A DNA stretch of 64,000 bases from Sessilibacter corallicola (GTDB taxonomy: Bacteria; Pseudomonadota; Gammaproteobacteria; Pseudomonadales; Cellvibrionaceae). Made by a program: the position numbers and the translations under genes. Position 1 is the stretch's first letter. Each line of letters starts with the position of its first letter. The stretch covers positions 248,001-312,000 of the forward strand of contig NZ_JAJSLX010000005.1 in the NCBI RefSeq assembly GCF_021290925.1, written 5' to 3'. This document shows positions 45,941 through 55,263 of this stretch, piece after piece. The notes beneath the pieces are model-generated. The model was given only the letters and a program-made list of their open reading frames with translations, was not told where the DNA came from and made no database searches.

Positions 45941-46305
45941 TAACGAATTCGCTCTTTGTCTGACCAAACGGCGAATTCATTGCCGGAGGGCTCTTTAAAG
46001 TGAAAGCGACGGCCGCCCGGAAATTCAAACACCGGTTTGACAATGTTGCCGCCGGCCGAGACAATTTTGGCAAGCGTGGCTTCTAAGTCTTCGCTGTAGA
46101 ACACCGCAAGCGCTGCCCCGGTGGGGGTGCTTGACGATAAATTCGACTGAAAAAACCCGCCGTCGAGCCCTTGATTGCTGAACGCGGTGTATTCTGGTCC
46201 GTAATCTTCAAAGGTCCAACCAAACACGGTTTCAAAGAACGCCTTAGTGGCGGATAAATCTTTGGCAGGATACTCAATGTAATTGAGCTTTTCGTGTTGA
46301 TTCAT
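45940..46305 (-). CDS. VOC-family (glyoxalase/bleomycin-resistance-like) protein
   Basis: The 121-residue protein has a single VOC domain: LNYIEYPAKDLSATKAFFETVFGWTFEDYGPEYTAFSNQGLDGGFF, then a second beta-alpha-beta-beta unit and the closing GRRFHFKEPSGNEFAVWS. A metal-ligand Glu in the last strand (NEFAVWS) is in place. Such stand-alone VOC proteins have varied roles. Substrate unknown. Confidence 0.88.
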   Translation of the reverse strand: MNQHEKLNYIEYPAKDLSATKAFFETVFGWTFEDYGPEYTAFSNQGLDGGFFQSNLSSSTPTGAALAVFYSEDLEATLAKIVSAGGNIVKPVFEFPGGRRFHFKEPSGNEFAVWSDKERIR

Positions 46306-46335
46306 TGGTTGCTCTCTCTGTTTTGCTTACAACCT

Positions 46336-46698
46336 CTAGCTTTTTCTGAATTTTTGCGTTTGTTCATTGAGGAGTCGACGCAACAATGTGCTGTTATCGA
46401 CATTGGATGGCTTACACTCAATACCTAAGTATTTACCTTTTGTGTGTGCGAGTCGACCGCGCATTTTTATCTGGTCGCCAGAATTAATAAACACATACAG
46501 TGTTAGGTCTTCGTCACTGCCAAACTGGTGATTGTAGGGACTCGCCACCAGTGCGCCATTGAAAGACAAATCAACAATCTGCACCGGCCAGCGGCCAGTT
46601 CTTGATACCAGCTCTGCGGTTGCACGATAGTTGACGCGAGGAAAATATCGCCTTTCTTTGGTCCGAGTTTTTCTGTCCATGGTGCTCATAAAATTCAT
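46336..46698 (-). CDS. PilZ domain protein
   Basis: From the ATG at 46698 (MNFMSTMDR) the protein has 120 residues. A TTG 33 bases upstream is also in frame. It has the PilZ RxxxR motif in ERRYFPRVNY and DLSFNGALVAS as the D/NxSxxG motif, so c-di-GMP binding is likely. It differs from the other PilZ protein at 39683 by a longer N-terminus and C-terminal helix. It is near the VOC gene on the same strand. Confidence 0.88.
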   Translation of the reverse strand: MNFMSTMDRKTRTKERRYFPRVNYRATAELVSRTGRWPVQIVDLSFNGALVASPYNHQFGSDEDLTLYVFINSGDQIKMRGRLAHTKGKYLGIECKPSNVDNSTLLRRLLNEQTQKFRKS

Positions 46699-47275
46699 AA
46701 AAGACTGAAGGAGCCTCTGAATTAATACCAAATTGACAGCCTGATGGGCTGGCGTGATTATTGGCTTAATCCGGGTCCTAAATACCCAGTGATGGTGTTA
46801 GTACCAAAAGCGTTTGAGTTTTCTGTTGATGTTTGTGCGATCAAATCAGAATCTTGTGAGCGTGCTCAAGATGATATTACGAATAGGTAGCTATCAAATT
46901 TGGTGCCGACTGCTAAATATTAACCCATTTCGCAAACTATTTATTGACGTTTCTCGGATTAATTTCAAATCTTCAAACACGATTAACGGGTTAGGTCTAG
47001 CTGTTTGAATATTCAGCTAGACGTTATGCCGTTGATCAATCTTGCTTGTGCTCCAAATTCAGTAACTATCTCATGCAAAAGTAACTATCTCACACGAAAG
47101 TACTTATCTCATGCGGAGGTATTTCTTAACTAGAAGGTACAAACTGATAAGAAATGGGTACTTGTAAAGATGTATCGGGCAAAACGGCTGGCTTTGATGG
47201 CGGTGACTGTGGTTACAGCCACCGATGAGATCTGATGGTTACCAAAAAAGTTACCAACAAGGTTACCGAGAGCAA
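46699..47275. other. 577-base gap with 19-bp tandem repeats
   Basis: No credible gene. It holds three 19-bp tandem repeats (47061-47117), three GTTACC motifs spaced 11-13 bases apart (47237-47267), and otherwise AT-rich sequence. It lies upstream of the PilZ gene and downstream of ettA, both on the minus strand. Confidence 0.6.
47061..47117. repeat. Three 19-bp tandem direct repeats
   Basis: AGTAACTATCTCATGCAAA, AGTAACTATCTCACACGAA and AGTACTTATCTCATGCGGA follow each other with exact 19-bp spacing (47061, 47080, 47099), each with a few mismatches. The period of nearly two helical turns could place proteins on one DNA face. Confidence 0.88.
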
Positions 47276-48940
47276 TTAAACCTTAATAGGTTTGTATTTT
47301 ACGCGCTTCGGTTGTGCGTCTGCACCTTTACGTTTCACAAAATCTTCGTGGTATTCGGTGTAGTTGCCTTCAAAGAACACAACTTCACTTTCACCTTCAT
47401 AGGACAGAATGTGAGTCGCAACACGATCTAAGAACCAGCGGTCATGGGAAATAACCAACGCACAGCCGGGGAAGTTAAGCAGTGCTTCTTCGAGTGCACG
47501 CAGAGTTTCTACGTCCAAATCGTTGGAAGGTTCATCGAGCAGTAAAACGTTGGCGCCTTGTTTTAGTGTGTTGGCCAAATGCAAGCGGCCGCGTTCACCA
47601 CCGGAGAGTTCACCGACGCGTTTTTGCTGGTCGCTGCCTTTAAAGTTAAAGCGGCCCACGTAAGAGCGTGAAGGGACTTCGTAATTGCCAATTTTTAACA
47701 CATCAGCGCCACCGGAAATGGCTTCCCAAACGCTCTTGCTGTCGTCCAAACCTTCACGGCTTTGTTCAACAAACGCCATTTGCACGGTATCGCCGGTTTC
47801 GATGCTGCCGGAATCCGGTTGCTCTGTGCCAGAAATCATGCGGAACAAGGTGGATTTACCGGCGCCGTTACCACCGACAATTCCGACGATTGCCCCTTTA
47901 GGAATGGTGAAGCTTAAGTCGTTAATCAGTAGGCGATCGCCAAAACTCTTGCTGACGTTTTTAAATTCGATGACTTTGTCACCCAGGCGCTCGCCTGGTG
48001 GAATGTAGATTTCGTTGGTTTCGTTGCGAGTTTGGAATTCTTGGGATTGCAATTCTTCAAAGCGAGACAGACGTGCTTTGTTTTTCGCGTGTCGACCTTT
48101 CGGGTTTTGACGCACCCACTCAAGCTCTGCCTTGATGGCTTTTTGATGAGAGGCTTCGGCACGCTCTTCTTGCTCAAGTCGTGCTTCTTTGGTTTCTAAC
48201 CAAGTTGAGTAGTTGCCTTCATAGGGAATACCGCGACCGCGGTCGAGTTCTAAAATCCAACCGGCGGCGTTATCGAGGAAGTAGCGATCATGGGTAATGG
48301 CCACTACGGTTCCTGGGAAGTCGACCAAGAAACGCTCAAGCCAGAATACCGATTCGGCATCCAAGTGGTTGGTGGGTTCGTCGAGCAACAGCATGTCAGG
48401 GCGAGAAAGCAATAGGCGACAAAGTGCAACGCGGCGACGCTCACCACCAGAGAGTTTGGTGACATCGGCGTCCCAAGCGGGTAGGCGCAATGCATCGGCG
48501 GCGTTTTCGAGCTTGTGATCGAGGTTGTGTGCATCCCAGGCTTGAATGATGTCTTCTAATTCACCTTGGCGTTTCGCCAGAGCGTCGAAATCGGCGTCAG
48601 CTTCGGCATAGGCGGCGTAAACCTGATCGAGTTCTGCTAGGGCGTCTACGGCTTCCTGAACGCCTTCTTCGACATTTCCGCGAACGTCTTTTTCAGGGTC
48701 AAGGGCCGGCTCCTGTGGCAGATAGCCCACTTTAATTCCCGGCATTGGACGGGCTTCGCCGTTGTAATCGGTATCAACCCCGGCCATGATTTTAAGTAGG
48801 GTCGATTTACCTGCGCCGTTTAAGCCAAGTACACCGATTTTGGCGCCGGGGAAAAATGATAGGGAGATATCTTTAAGAATTTCACGCTTGGGAGGAACAA
48901 TTTTCCCAACACGATTCATACTGTAAACATACTGAGCCAT
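47276..48940 (-). CDS. ettA: Energy-dependent translational throttle EttA (ABC-F)
   Basis: EttA is a soluble twin-ATPase ABC-F protein that binds the ribosomal E site and gates translation by ADP/ATP ratio. The 554-residue protein has two nucleotide-binding domains with Walker A GLNGAGKST and GGNGAGKST, signature LSGGERRRV and LSGGERGRL, and Walker B LLLDEPTNHLD and LLLDEPSNDLD. The linker and arm region are as in EttA, and it opens with MAQYVYSMNRVGKIVPPKRE. Length is that of E. coli EttA (555). Confidence 0.97.
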   Translation of the reverse strand: MAQYVYSMNRVGKIVPPKREILKDISLSFFPGAKIGVLGLNGAGKSTLLKIMAGVDTDYNGEARPMPGIKVGYLPQEPALDPEKDVRGNVEEGVQEAVDALAELDQVYAAYAEADADFDALAKRQGELEDIIQAWDAHNLDHKLENAADALRLPAWDADVTKLSGGERRRVALCRLLLSRPDMLLLDEPTNHLDAESVFWLERFLVDFPGTVVAITHDRYFLDNAAGWILELDRGRGIPYEGNYSTWLETKEARLEQEERAEASHQKAIKAELEWVRQNPKGRHAKNKARLSRFEELQSQEFQTRNETNEIYIPPGERLGDKVIEFKNVSKSFGDRLLINDLSFTIPKGAIVGIVGGNGAGKSTLFRMISGTEQPDSGSIETGDTVQMAFVEQSREGLDDSKSVWEAISGGADVLKIGNYEVPSRSYVGRFNFKGSDQQKRVGELSGGERGRLHLANTLKQGANVLLLDEPSNDLDVETLRALEEALLNFPGCALVISHDRWFLDRVATHILSYEGESEVVFFEGNYTEYHEDFVKRKGADAQPKRVKYKPIKV

Positions 48941-49113
48941 AACTCAGGCATCCTCTTCAGTAAGGTGGATGTAGGGTCTGTTGATAATCGTCTAATCGAT
49001 TCTGCCGGAGAAAGTTTCCACCCAACAAACCCTTGAATAAAAGTCGCGGAAGGTACCGGAAGTCGGTGCGAGATTCAAATGTATTGAGTTGCAAGTATAC
49101 AAGTTTAGACATA

Positions 49114-49143
49114 AAAAAACCGACGCCTGAGCGCCGGTTTTTT
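49114..49143. terminator. Rho-independent terminator after the TonB-dependent receptor
   Basis: AAAAAACCG(A)CGC and GCG(C)CGGTTTTTT form an imperfect stem with a CTGA loop, 25 bases beyond the receptor stop codon on the minus strand, followed there by a T tract. Confidence 0.85.
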
Positions 49144-49168
49144 CGATTGGAAGATTTACAGCGAAAAC

Positions 49169-52100
49169 TTAGAAGCTGTAGTCGAAACCAATGCGTACTT
49201 CCCAAACAGAACCTTCACGTTCACGAACTTCGCCAGGAGCGTTGATGAATTCGTTAAAGGTGTAAGTGTCGGTTTCACGATCATACTCGGCGTCAACGAC
49301 TTGTTGGAATTGTGGGAATGGTGCTTGATACAGCACGCCCCAGTCGTCATTAATTAAGTTACCGATATTTTCCACGATTAAGAACACGTTCGAACGAGTA
49401 TCCGGAGTAAACCCTGGAAGCTCTTGATCGATACGGAAGTCAAAGCGGTTCCACCAGCTACCTTCAATGCTGTTACGGCCAGCAATTTCACCGCGATCTA
49501 GGCCAGCACGATCAACAAATGCGAAGAACTCATCAGTGTTGAAGTCGTCCGCAAAGTTTACGTTGGGATCGTCAACACCGGTCGGTACATAAAGTAGATT
49601 ACGGTTACCTCTAAACAAAGGATCGTTCAGGAAGCCGCGTGAACCGAAGGTGTATGAGTACGAGCGGTTTTGGCTAGAGATACCGAACAAAGAGAATCTG
49701 GTTTGGTAGTCACTGATAAAGGTTGTTTCGTACGCAAGACGGAAGGTGAAGGCATGTTGCGTTTCAAAATTTGAAGTGGCAACGCCTGGATCATTAAGAT
49801 CTGTAATAGCTGTGTTGGTAAAGTTAGAAAACGCAACCGAGCTCGCCATTGACGTGACTTCTTCAGAGCGTGTACCTGCGTATCCAACGGAGAAGCTCAA
49901 ACCATTGTTATATTCTTTGCTTAGAGATAAAGAGAAAACGCTTGATGAGCCGGAGTCGCCATCAACATTGGTAAGAGCATAAACTTCCCCAACGAAGTCA
50001 ATGTCCCCATTTTCATCTAGGATAACTTGCCCATTTTCATCAAATTCCCGGAAGGTAGGGTCATAGATACCTCTTCCATCAAAGGTGGTGCCTGTTTGCT
50101 CTAGTGCTGCATCTACAATGATAGCCGCATCTTGTTTTTCAGTATGGATAAAGTCAGTTTGCAAGATATATCCGTTACCCACATCTAGACTTGCACCTAT
50201 ATTAAATTTCCATTCAGAAGGCACATCGAAATCAGGGTCGATAACATTTGTACCGCTTACCGTACCATTCGCTGGAGCATTTGCTACGAAATCAATGCCT
50301 TCTTGTGGAAGGTTTCGAATTGGAGTGCCATCACCAGTGAAACTAATATCTGATAGTAGGTCTACATTATTCTGGCGGAATTCAACTTGGGTTATACCAG
50401 TGTTTGAGTAGTTGTTGGACAACCAAACGTTTGGGTTACCACCAGAATAAAGACCAACACCGCCGTGTAACTCTAAGTTGCCATCAACATTATATTGGAA
50501 GCCAAAACGTGGTTGAAGTAGGTCTGCGCCGTCTAGGTTGTCAGCATTCGAGAAACCTAATTCGTTAGACAAGTTAGGGTTGAACGTTGGTGTGTCGTCA
50601 CTTTCGTAGAAGTCGTAACGAAGGCCAAACAATAACGTTAAGTCGACATTATTAAAGGTGTATTCGTATTGACCGTAAACAGAACCGATTTGATAAGAGA
50701 ATTCGGCTGCGGCGTCGTTTGGATCGTTGGTACCTACCGCACTCTCATAAGTAACGCGTGATGCTAGACCATTTTCGAAATCATCGATGCTATTAAAACG
50801 GTATTCACCAATCGCTTCTTGTACGAAAAGGTTAAAGACTTCTAAATCTTGGTACTCAAAACCACCTGAGAAAGTGTGGTTGCCTGCGTAATAAGTACCA
50901 GCAATTTTAAAGTTTAGGTTTTCGTAGTTAAGATCGTTCGCTTGACGTGAGTCATCATTGCCTAAGTAAATTGTTGAGCGAGGGCCTGGGTCAGTTTCGC
51001 CGGGTAATGGTTCGCCGATATGAGTAATTTGAACTTCACCAAATTGGCCGCCGTCCAGAGAATCTTGGCGGTTATCAACGTCGGTGTAACCGATTTTAAT
51101 TTCGGTGGTAAAGTTTTCAGTCCAGGTAGAGAACAATTGCGCTGAATAAGACGTTAGCTCCGCGCCGTCTTCGTACAAGTGGTTAGAGAATTCGAATTCG
51201 TCAAAGTCACCATCAGATTCTACAGTTTGAAAACCGTCGATGTAGTTGTAGGTTAACGCTAAACGCTGAGTGTCAGAAATATTCCAGTCAATTTTTGCCA
51301 GAATTTTTTCGTCTTCGTTGTCGAAAGACGTTGGAATGCCGCCTGGATCGTAGCCGTATACGTCTTGAGAAATTTGACGAATACGATCGAAGTCGGCTTG
51401 GGTAAATCCAGGTACGGGTTCGGCAGTGTTTGAATCCGATGGACCACGATCGAATGTATCGGCGCCTTCTAATTTTTCGTAAGAAGCGAAGAAGAACAAT
51501 TTGTCCTTAATAATTGGGCCACCTACGTGGAAACCGAAGCGAGATTCGTCGAAATCAGCAACGTTAAGTTCGTCACCTTCCAGCTTGTCGCCGGTTAGGC
51601 TGTCGTCGGTGTAATCGTAGAAAACACCGCCGTGCCATTCGTTGGAGCCTGATTTGGTTACGGCGTTGATGTTACACGCGGTAAAGCCACTGTATTGCAC
51701 ATCAAATGGTGCAAATTCTACGGCTACCTGGTCAATAGAGTCGATAGAGAAAGGAACACGGTTAGTTGGGAAACCGCCTTGGCGTAGACCGAATTCATCA
51801 TTTAAACGAACACCGTCAACAGTCAAACTGTTGAAGCGTGGGTTAGCACCACCACACTGAATGGCGTTGCCATTAGCAGGGTCTAGATGAATACGAGGAT
51901 CGGCGCGAATAATATCTTTAATATCGCGGTTGATCGCTGGGATTGATTTAATGTCATCTAGATTGAATGTAGAAGAGGGACCCGTTGCGGTATTGTTTAG
52001 CCCGCTTGCATCTGCAATTACGGTTACTTCTTCAATATTGCCATCACCAAGAACAGCGTTGAAGTTAAAGGTTTCCCCTAACTGTAGGAAAATGCCTTCT

Positions 52101-52378
52101 TGCGTTTCATCTTGAAATGTTGAGGAATCAACAACGATACGGTATGGGCCACCAACGCGAAGACCGCGTGCAGAGAAGCGACCATTTGCATTAGTGCTAA
52201 CTTCAGAGGCTGTGTTCGAAGGAACGTGAACAATGCGAACAACCGCTGACGTTGGGTTACCATTTGGGCCAGTAATTTGGCCGGTGATTGCCGAAGTAGT
52301 TTCCTGAGCGATTGCGCCGGTAGCGCCTGCAGCCAATAATACAGCTGCAGCCAAACGCTGCTTAGTGAATGGTTTCAT
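49169..52378 (-). CDS. Oar-like TonB-dependent receptor with carboxypeptidase-regulatory N-domain
   Basis: The 1069-residue precursor has a signal peptide (about 1-24) and a carboxypeptidase-regulatory-like beta domain (about 28-110; TGQITGPNGNPTSAVVRIVH). A plug follows (about 130-250; AINRDIKDIIRADPRIHLDP and INAVTKSGSNEWHGG), then a large barrel ending in terminal Phe (WEVRIGFDYSF). This is the Oar/SusC-like class, which takes up large or polymeric substrates or supports secretion. No SusD or TonB-ExbBD genes are adjacent. It is divergent from a secreted EEP-fold hydrolase, a possible functional partner. Substrate unknown. Confidence 0.93.
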   Translation of the reverse strand: MKPFTKQRLAAAVLLAAGATGAIAQETTSAITGQITGPNGNPTSAVVRIVHVPSNTASEVSTNANGRFSARGLRVGGPYRIVVDSSTFQDETQEGIFLQLGETFNFNAVLGDGNIEEVTVIADASGLNNTATGPSSTFNLDDIKSIPAINRDIKDIIRADPRIHLDPANGNAIQCGGANPRFNSLTVDGVRLNDEFGLRQGGFPTNRVPFSIDSIDQVAVEFAPFDVQYSGFTACNINAVTKSGSNEWHGGVFYDYTDDSLTGDKLEGDELNVADFDESRFGFHVGGPIIKDKLFFFASYEKLEGADTFDRGPSDSNTAEPVPGFTQADFDRIRQISQDVYGYDPGGIPTSFDNEDEKILAKIDWNISDTQRLALTYNYIDGFQTVESDGDFDEFEFSNHLYEDGAELTSYSAQLFSTWTENFTTEIKIGYTDVDNRQDSLDGGQFGEVQITHIGEPLPGETDPGPRSTIYLGNDDSRQANDLNYENLNFKIAGTYYAGNHTFSGGFEYQDLEVFNLFVQEAIGEYRFNSIDDFENGLASRVTYESAVGTNDPNDAAAEFSYQIGSVYGQYEYTFNNVDLTLLFGLRYDFYESDDTPTFNPNLSNELGFSNADNLDGADLLQPRFGFQYNVDGNLELHGGVGLYSGGNPNVWLSNNYSNTGITQVEFRQNNVDLLSDISFTGDGTPIRNLPQEGIDFVANAPANGTVSGTNVIDPDFDVPSEWKFNIGASLDVGNGYILQTDFIHTEKQDAAIIVDAALEQTGTTFDGRGIYDPTFREFDENGQVILDENGDIDFVGEVYALTNVDGDSGSSSVFSLSLSKEYNNGLSFSVGYAGTRSEEVTSMASSVAFSNFTNTAITDLNDPGVATSNFETQHAFTFRLAYETTFISDYQTRFSLFGISSQNRSYSYTFGSRGFLNDPLFRGNRNLLYVPTGVDDPNVNFADDFNTDEFFAFVDRAGLDRGEIAGRNSIEGSWWNRFDFRIDQELPGFTPDTRSNVFLIVENIGNLINDDWGVLYQAPFPQFQQVVDAEYDRETDTYTFNEFINAPGEVREREGSVWEVRIGFDYSF

Positions 52379-52578
52379 ATGTTTCGATCCCTAATGATGA
52401 AGTAAGAGAATTTCTCTAAAAATACAAAAGTGCTGAGTACTGACTAGTTTTAGTTGCGCAATTGTCGGGAGTAATTATTACAAATTAGTTACAGTTTGAG
52501 TAATAGAAAAGCAATGTTTTTATCGTTGTTAATCATTGTTTTTTATTTTGTTCTATACACGTCAAATATAAAAAGCAA

Positions 52579-53811
52579 ATGGCGGAAATGGATAAGTTTT
52601 TTATGAATGTAAATCAGAAATTCCCAGTTTTTTATTATTTTTTTACCTGCTTTTTTGTGTTTTTTTCAGGATATGCAATGAGCGAAGAGAATGACTCTCG
52701 TCAAATAAGAGTGGCGACCTTTAATGTCAGTATGGAAGCTACGAACTATCGTAGTGATGGCGACGAAAAACTTAACGAAAAAGCCTTACAGGAGCAACTT
52801 AGTTCTGGTAACAACAGCCAAATTAAGAATATTGCTGAAATCATTCAGCGGGTTCGTCCTGACATCATTTTGCTGAACGAATTTGACTATATTGAAAATA
52901 CAGATATTGGCATATCTGCGTTTATCAAAAATTATTTAAATAAATCGCAAAAGCCCGATACGAAATCCATTGATTATCCTTATGTTTTTTTGGCTCCCGT
53001 CAATACGGGTGAGCCGAGTCCATTTGATTTTAATCGTGATGGTGTCGCAAATGGCAAAGGTGGAGACGCTTGGGGTTATGGAAATTATCCGGGTCAGTAC
53101 GGCATGGTTGTATTGAGCCAATTTCCAATTGATGAAAAAAAGGTGAGAACGTTTAAGCACTTTAAATGGAAGGATATGCCGGGCGCGTTGCAACCGAAAA
53201 TTCCAGAATCAGGCGAGCATTGGTATAGCGAAGCACAGTGGCAAGCGTTCAGGTTGTCATCCAAGTCCATGTGGGATGTCCCCATTATTTGGAAGGGTGA
53301 ACCTCTGCATCTATTAGCTCAACACCCAACGCCGCCGGTTTTTGATGGTCCTGAAAATAGAAACGGTTTTCGAAACCACGACGAAATCCGGTTACTTGCC
53401 GATTATCTTTCGGGCGAATCTTATATCTACGACGATCAACAATCCAACGAGCCATTCAGTGGCAAGCGATTCGTCATCGCCGGTGATCTGAATGCCAGTG
53501 TACACAGTAAAGAAACAGTACCCGGAACAATGGAATTGTTGTTTGAGCATTCGCTCATCGACGCTCAATTTATCCCTACCAGCAGCGGTGGTGCTCGCAA
53601 TGATCCATCAGACCCTCTGGCAAAAGAGCACACGGCATTTTGGAAGAGTCGAGCCGACTATGTTTTGCCTTCTAAGCAGGGGTTGGTTGTTGTCGGTGGG
53701 GGTGTGTTTTGGCCGCAACCGCAACATCGGTTGTTTCGTTTGGTAAAAGACCGACAGGCGTCCTCAGATCATCGGTTGGTGTATCTCGATTTGGTGTGGC
53801 AGCAGTTGTAA
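52579..53811 (+). CDS. Secreted endonuclease/exonuclease/phosphatase-family (EEP) hydrolase
   Basis: The 410-residue precursor has a hydrophobic signal segment (VFYYFFTCFFVFFSGYA). The EEP fold follows with RVATFNVSME, LLNEFDY (metal-ligand Glu), VIAGDLNASVHS and the terminal SSDHRLVYLDL (catalytic Asp-His). All catalytic positions are present. The fold includes DNases, sphingomyelinases and inositol phosphatases; the extra inserted segments resemble neither DNase I nor ExoIII closely. ATGs at 52579, 52588 and 52603 are all possible starts. It is divergent from the Oar-like receptor. Confidence 0.85.
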   Translation: MAEMDKFFMNVNQKFPVFYYFFTCFFVFFSGYAMSEENDSRQIRVATFNVSMEATNYRSDGDEKLNEKALQEQLSSGNNSQIKNIAEIIQRVRPDIILLNEFDYIENTDIGISAFIKNYLNKSQKPDTKSIDYPYVFLAPVNTGEPSPFDFNRDGVANGKGGDAWGYGNYPGQYGMVVLSQFPIDEKKVRTFKHFKWKDMPGALQPKIPESGEHWYSEAQWQAFRLSSKSMWDVPIIWKGEPLHLLAQHPTPPVFDGPENRNGFRNHDEIRLLADYLSGESYIYDDQQSNEPFSGKRFVIAGDLNASVHSKETVPGTMELLFEHSLIDAQFIPTSSGGARNDPSDPLAKEHTAFWKSRADYVLPSKQGLVVVGGGVFWPQPQHRLFRLVKDRQASSDHRLVYLDLVWQQL

Positions 53812-53930
53812 CATTTGCTGAAATTTGTTGAGAAATTAACCGATTAACTGAATTTTTGACTCTCAATCTCGTGGGAATGGTGTACAATCCGCGCCTCGTT
53901 TTAGACACCGCAATTTTAAAGGGGTAGCCA

Positions 53931-55196
53931 ATGTTTGAATCTAACCAAACTCTGGAGCAATTCGATCCCGAAATCTGGGAAGCCATTGAGCAAGAAAACC
54001 GCCGTCAGGAAGAGCATATCGAACTGATCGCGTCTGAAAACTACACCAGTCCATTGGTGATGACGGCTCAGGGTACAAAACTGACCAACAAATACGCCGA
54101 AGGCTACCCTGGCAAGCGCTACTACGGCGGTTGTGAGTACGTTGATGTTGCTGAAGCTGTTGCTATTGATCGCGCTAAAGAATTGTTCGGCGCTGATTAC
54201 GCCAATGTTCAACCGCATTCAGGTTCACAGGCAAACTCTGCTGTTTACCAAGCTTTGTGCGCACCTGGCGACACGGTACTTGGTTTCTCTTTAGCGCACG
54301 GCGGCCACTTAACGCACGGTGCTAAAGTTAACTTCTCTGGTAAGATTTACAATGCCGTTCAATACGGTTTGAATCCTGAAACTGGTGAAGTCGATTACGA
54401 CGAAGTTGCTCGTTTGGCCGAAGAACACAAGCCAAAAATGATTGTTGCTGGCTTCTCTGCCTATTCTAAAGTGATGGATTGGCAAAAATTCCGCGATATC
54501 GCAGACAGCGTTGGTGCTTACTTGATGGTCGATATGGCTCACGTTGCCGGTCTTGTGGCTGCGGGCGTATATCCAAACCCAGTACAAATCGCTGACGTTA
54601 CTACTTCTACCACGCACAAAACCCTTCGCGGTCCACGTGGCGGCATCATCTTGGCGCGCGCCAATGAAGAAATTGAGAAAAAGCTAAATTCTGCGGTTTT
54701 CCCTGGTGGTCAGGGTGGTCCTTTGATGCACGTGATCGCGGCAAAAGCAGTGAGCTTCAAAGAAGCGCTATCGCCAGAATTTAAAGCCTACCAAACACAA
54801 GTAGTTGCCAATGCGCGTGCAATGGCGGCAACTTTTATTGAGCGTGGAATTAAAATTGTCTCTGGTGGAACCGACAATCACCTAATGTTGGTGGATTTGA
54901 TCGGTAAAGAATACACCGGTAAAGACGCCGATGCGGCACTGGGTGAAGCTAACATCACCGTTAACAAAAACGCGGTTCCTAACGACCCACGTTCTCCGTT
55001 TGTGACTTCTGGTTTGCGCGTAGGCACACCTGCGATTACGACCCGTGGTTTCAAAGAAGCAGAGTGTATCGAGTTGACCAACTGGATGTGTGATGTTCTT
55101 GAGAGCTTGGAAAACGGCACGTCTGAAACCGTGATCGCAGAAGTAAAAGCAAAAGTTTTAGATATTTGTGCTCGTTTCCCGGTATACGGAAAATAA
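53931..55196 (+). CDS. glyA: Serine hydroxymethyltransferase
   Basis: GlyA converts serine and tetrahydrofolate to glycine and 5,10-methylene-tetrahydrofolate. The 421-residue PLP protein has [15 protein letters not shown], the [12 protein letters not shown] motif and PLP Lys230 in [15 protein letters not shown], plus the [16 protein letters not shown]-like C-terminal segment ([13 protein letters not shown]). It matches E. coli GlyA in length. A GGGGT ribosome-binding site precedes the ATG. A TACAAT -10-like sequence lies at 53883-53888, though with a 21-base gap from the nearest TTGACT. Confidence 0.98.
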   Translation: MFESNQTLEQFDPEIWEAIEQENRRQEEHIELIASENYTSPLVMTAQGTKLTNKYAEGYPGKRYYGGCEYVDVAEAVAIDRAKELFGADYANVQPHSGSQANSAVYQALCAPGDTVLGFSLAHGGHLTHGAKVNFSGKIYNAVQYGLNPETGEVDYDEVARLAEEHKPKMIVAGFSAYSKVMDWQKFRDIADSVGAYLMVDMAHVAGLVAAGVYPNPVQIADVTTSTTHKTLRGPRGGIILARANEEIEKKLNSAVFPGGQGGPLMHVIAAKAVSFKEALSPEFKAYQTQVVANARAMAATFIERGIKIVSGGTDNHLMLVDLIGKEYTGKDADAALGEANITVNKNAVPNDPRSPFVTSGLRVGTPAITTRGFKEAECIELTNWMCDVLESLENGTSETVIAEVKAKVLDICARFPVYGK

Positions 55197-55219
55197 GTTC
55201 AAACGCTTAATGGCTTTTG

Positions 55220-55252
55220 AAAAACCGCAGATGAGAGTCTGCGGTTTTTTTA
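55220..55252 (+). terminator. glyA terminator
   Basis: AAAAACCGCAG-ATGAGAGT-CTGCGGTTTTTT is a perfect 11-bp stem followed by a T tract, 23 bases after the glyA stop. The A tract on the left lets it also serve the operon that ends at 55264 from the other side. Confidence 0.92.
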
Positions 55253-55263
55253 TGTCGGTGATT

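Noticed and set aside
46814-47008. A 64-codon frame downstream of the PilZ gene
   Set aside because: No motif and no ribosome-binding site; in a repeat-rich gap.
53856-53888. TTGACT and TACAAT as the glyA promoter
   Set aside because: The spacing is 21 bases, too long for a normal sigma-70 promoter. The -10 may be real with a different -35, so I mention it only under glyA.
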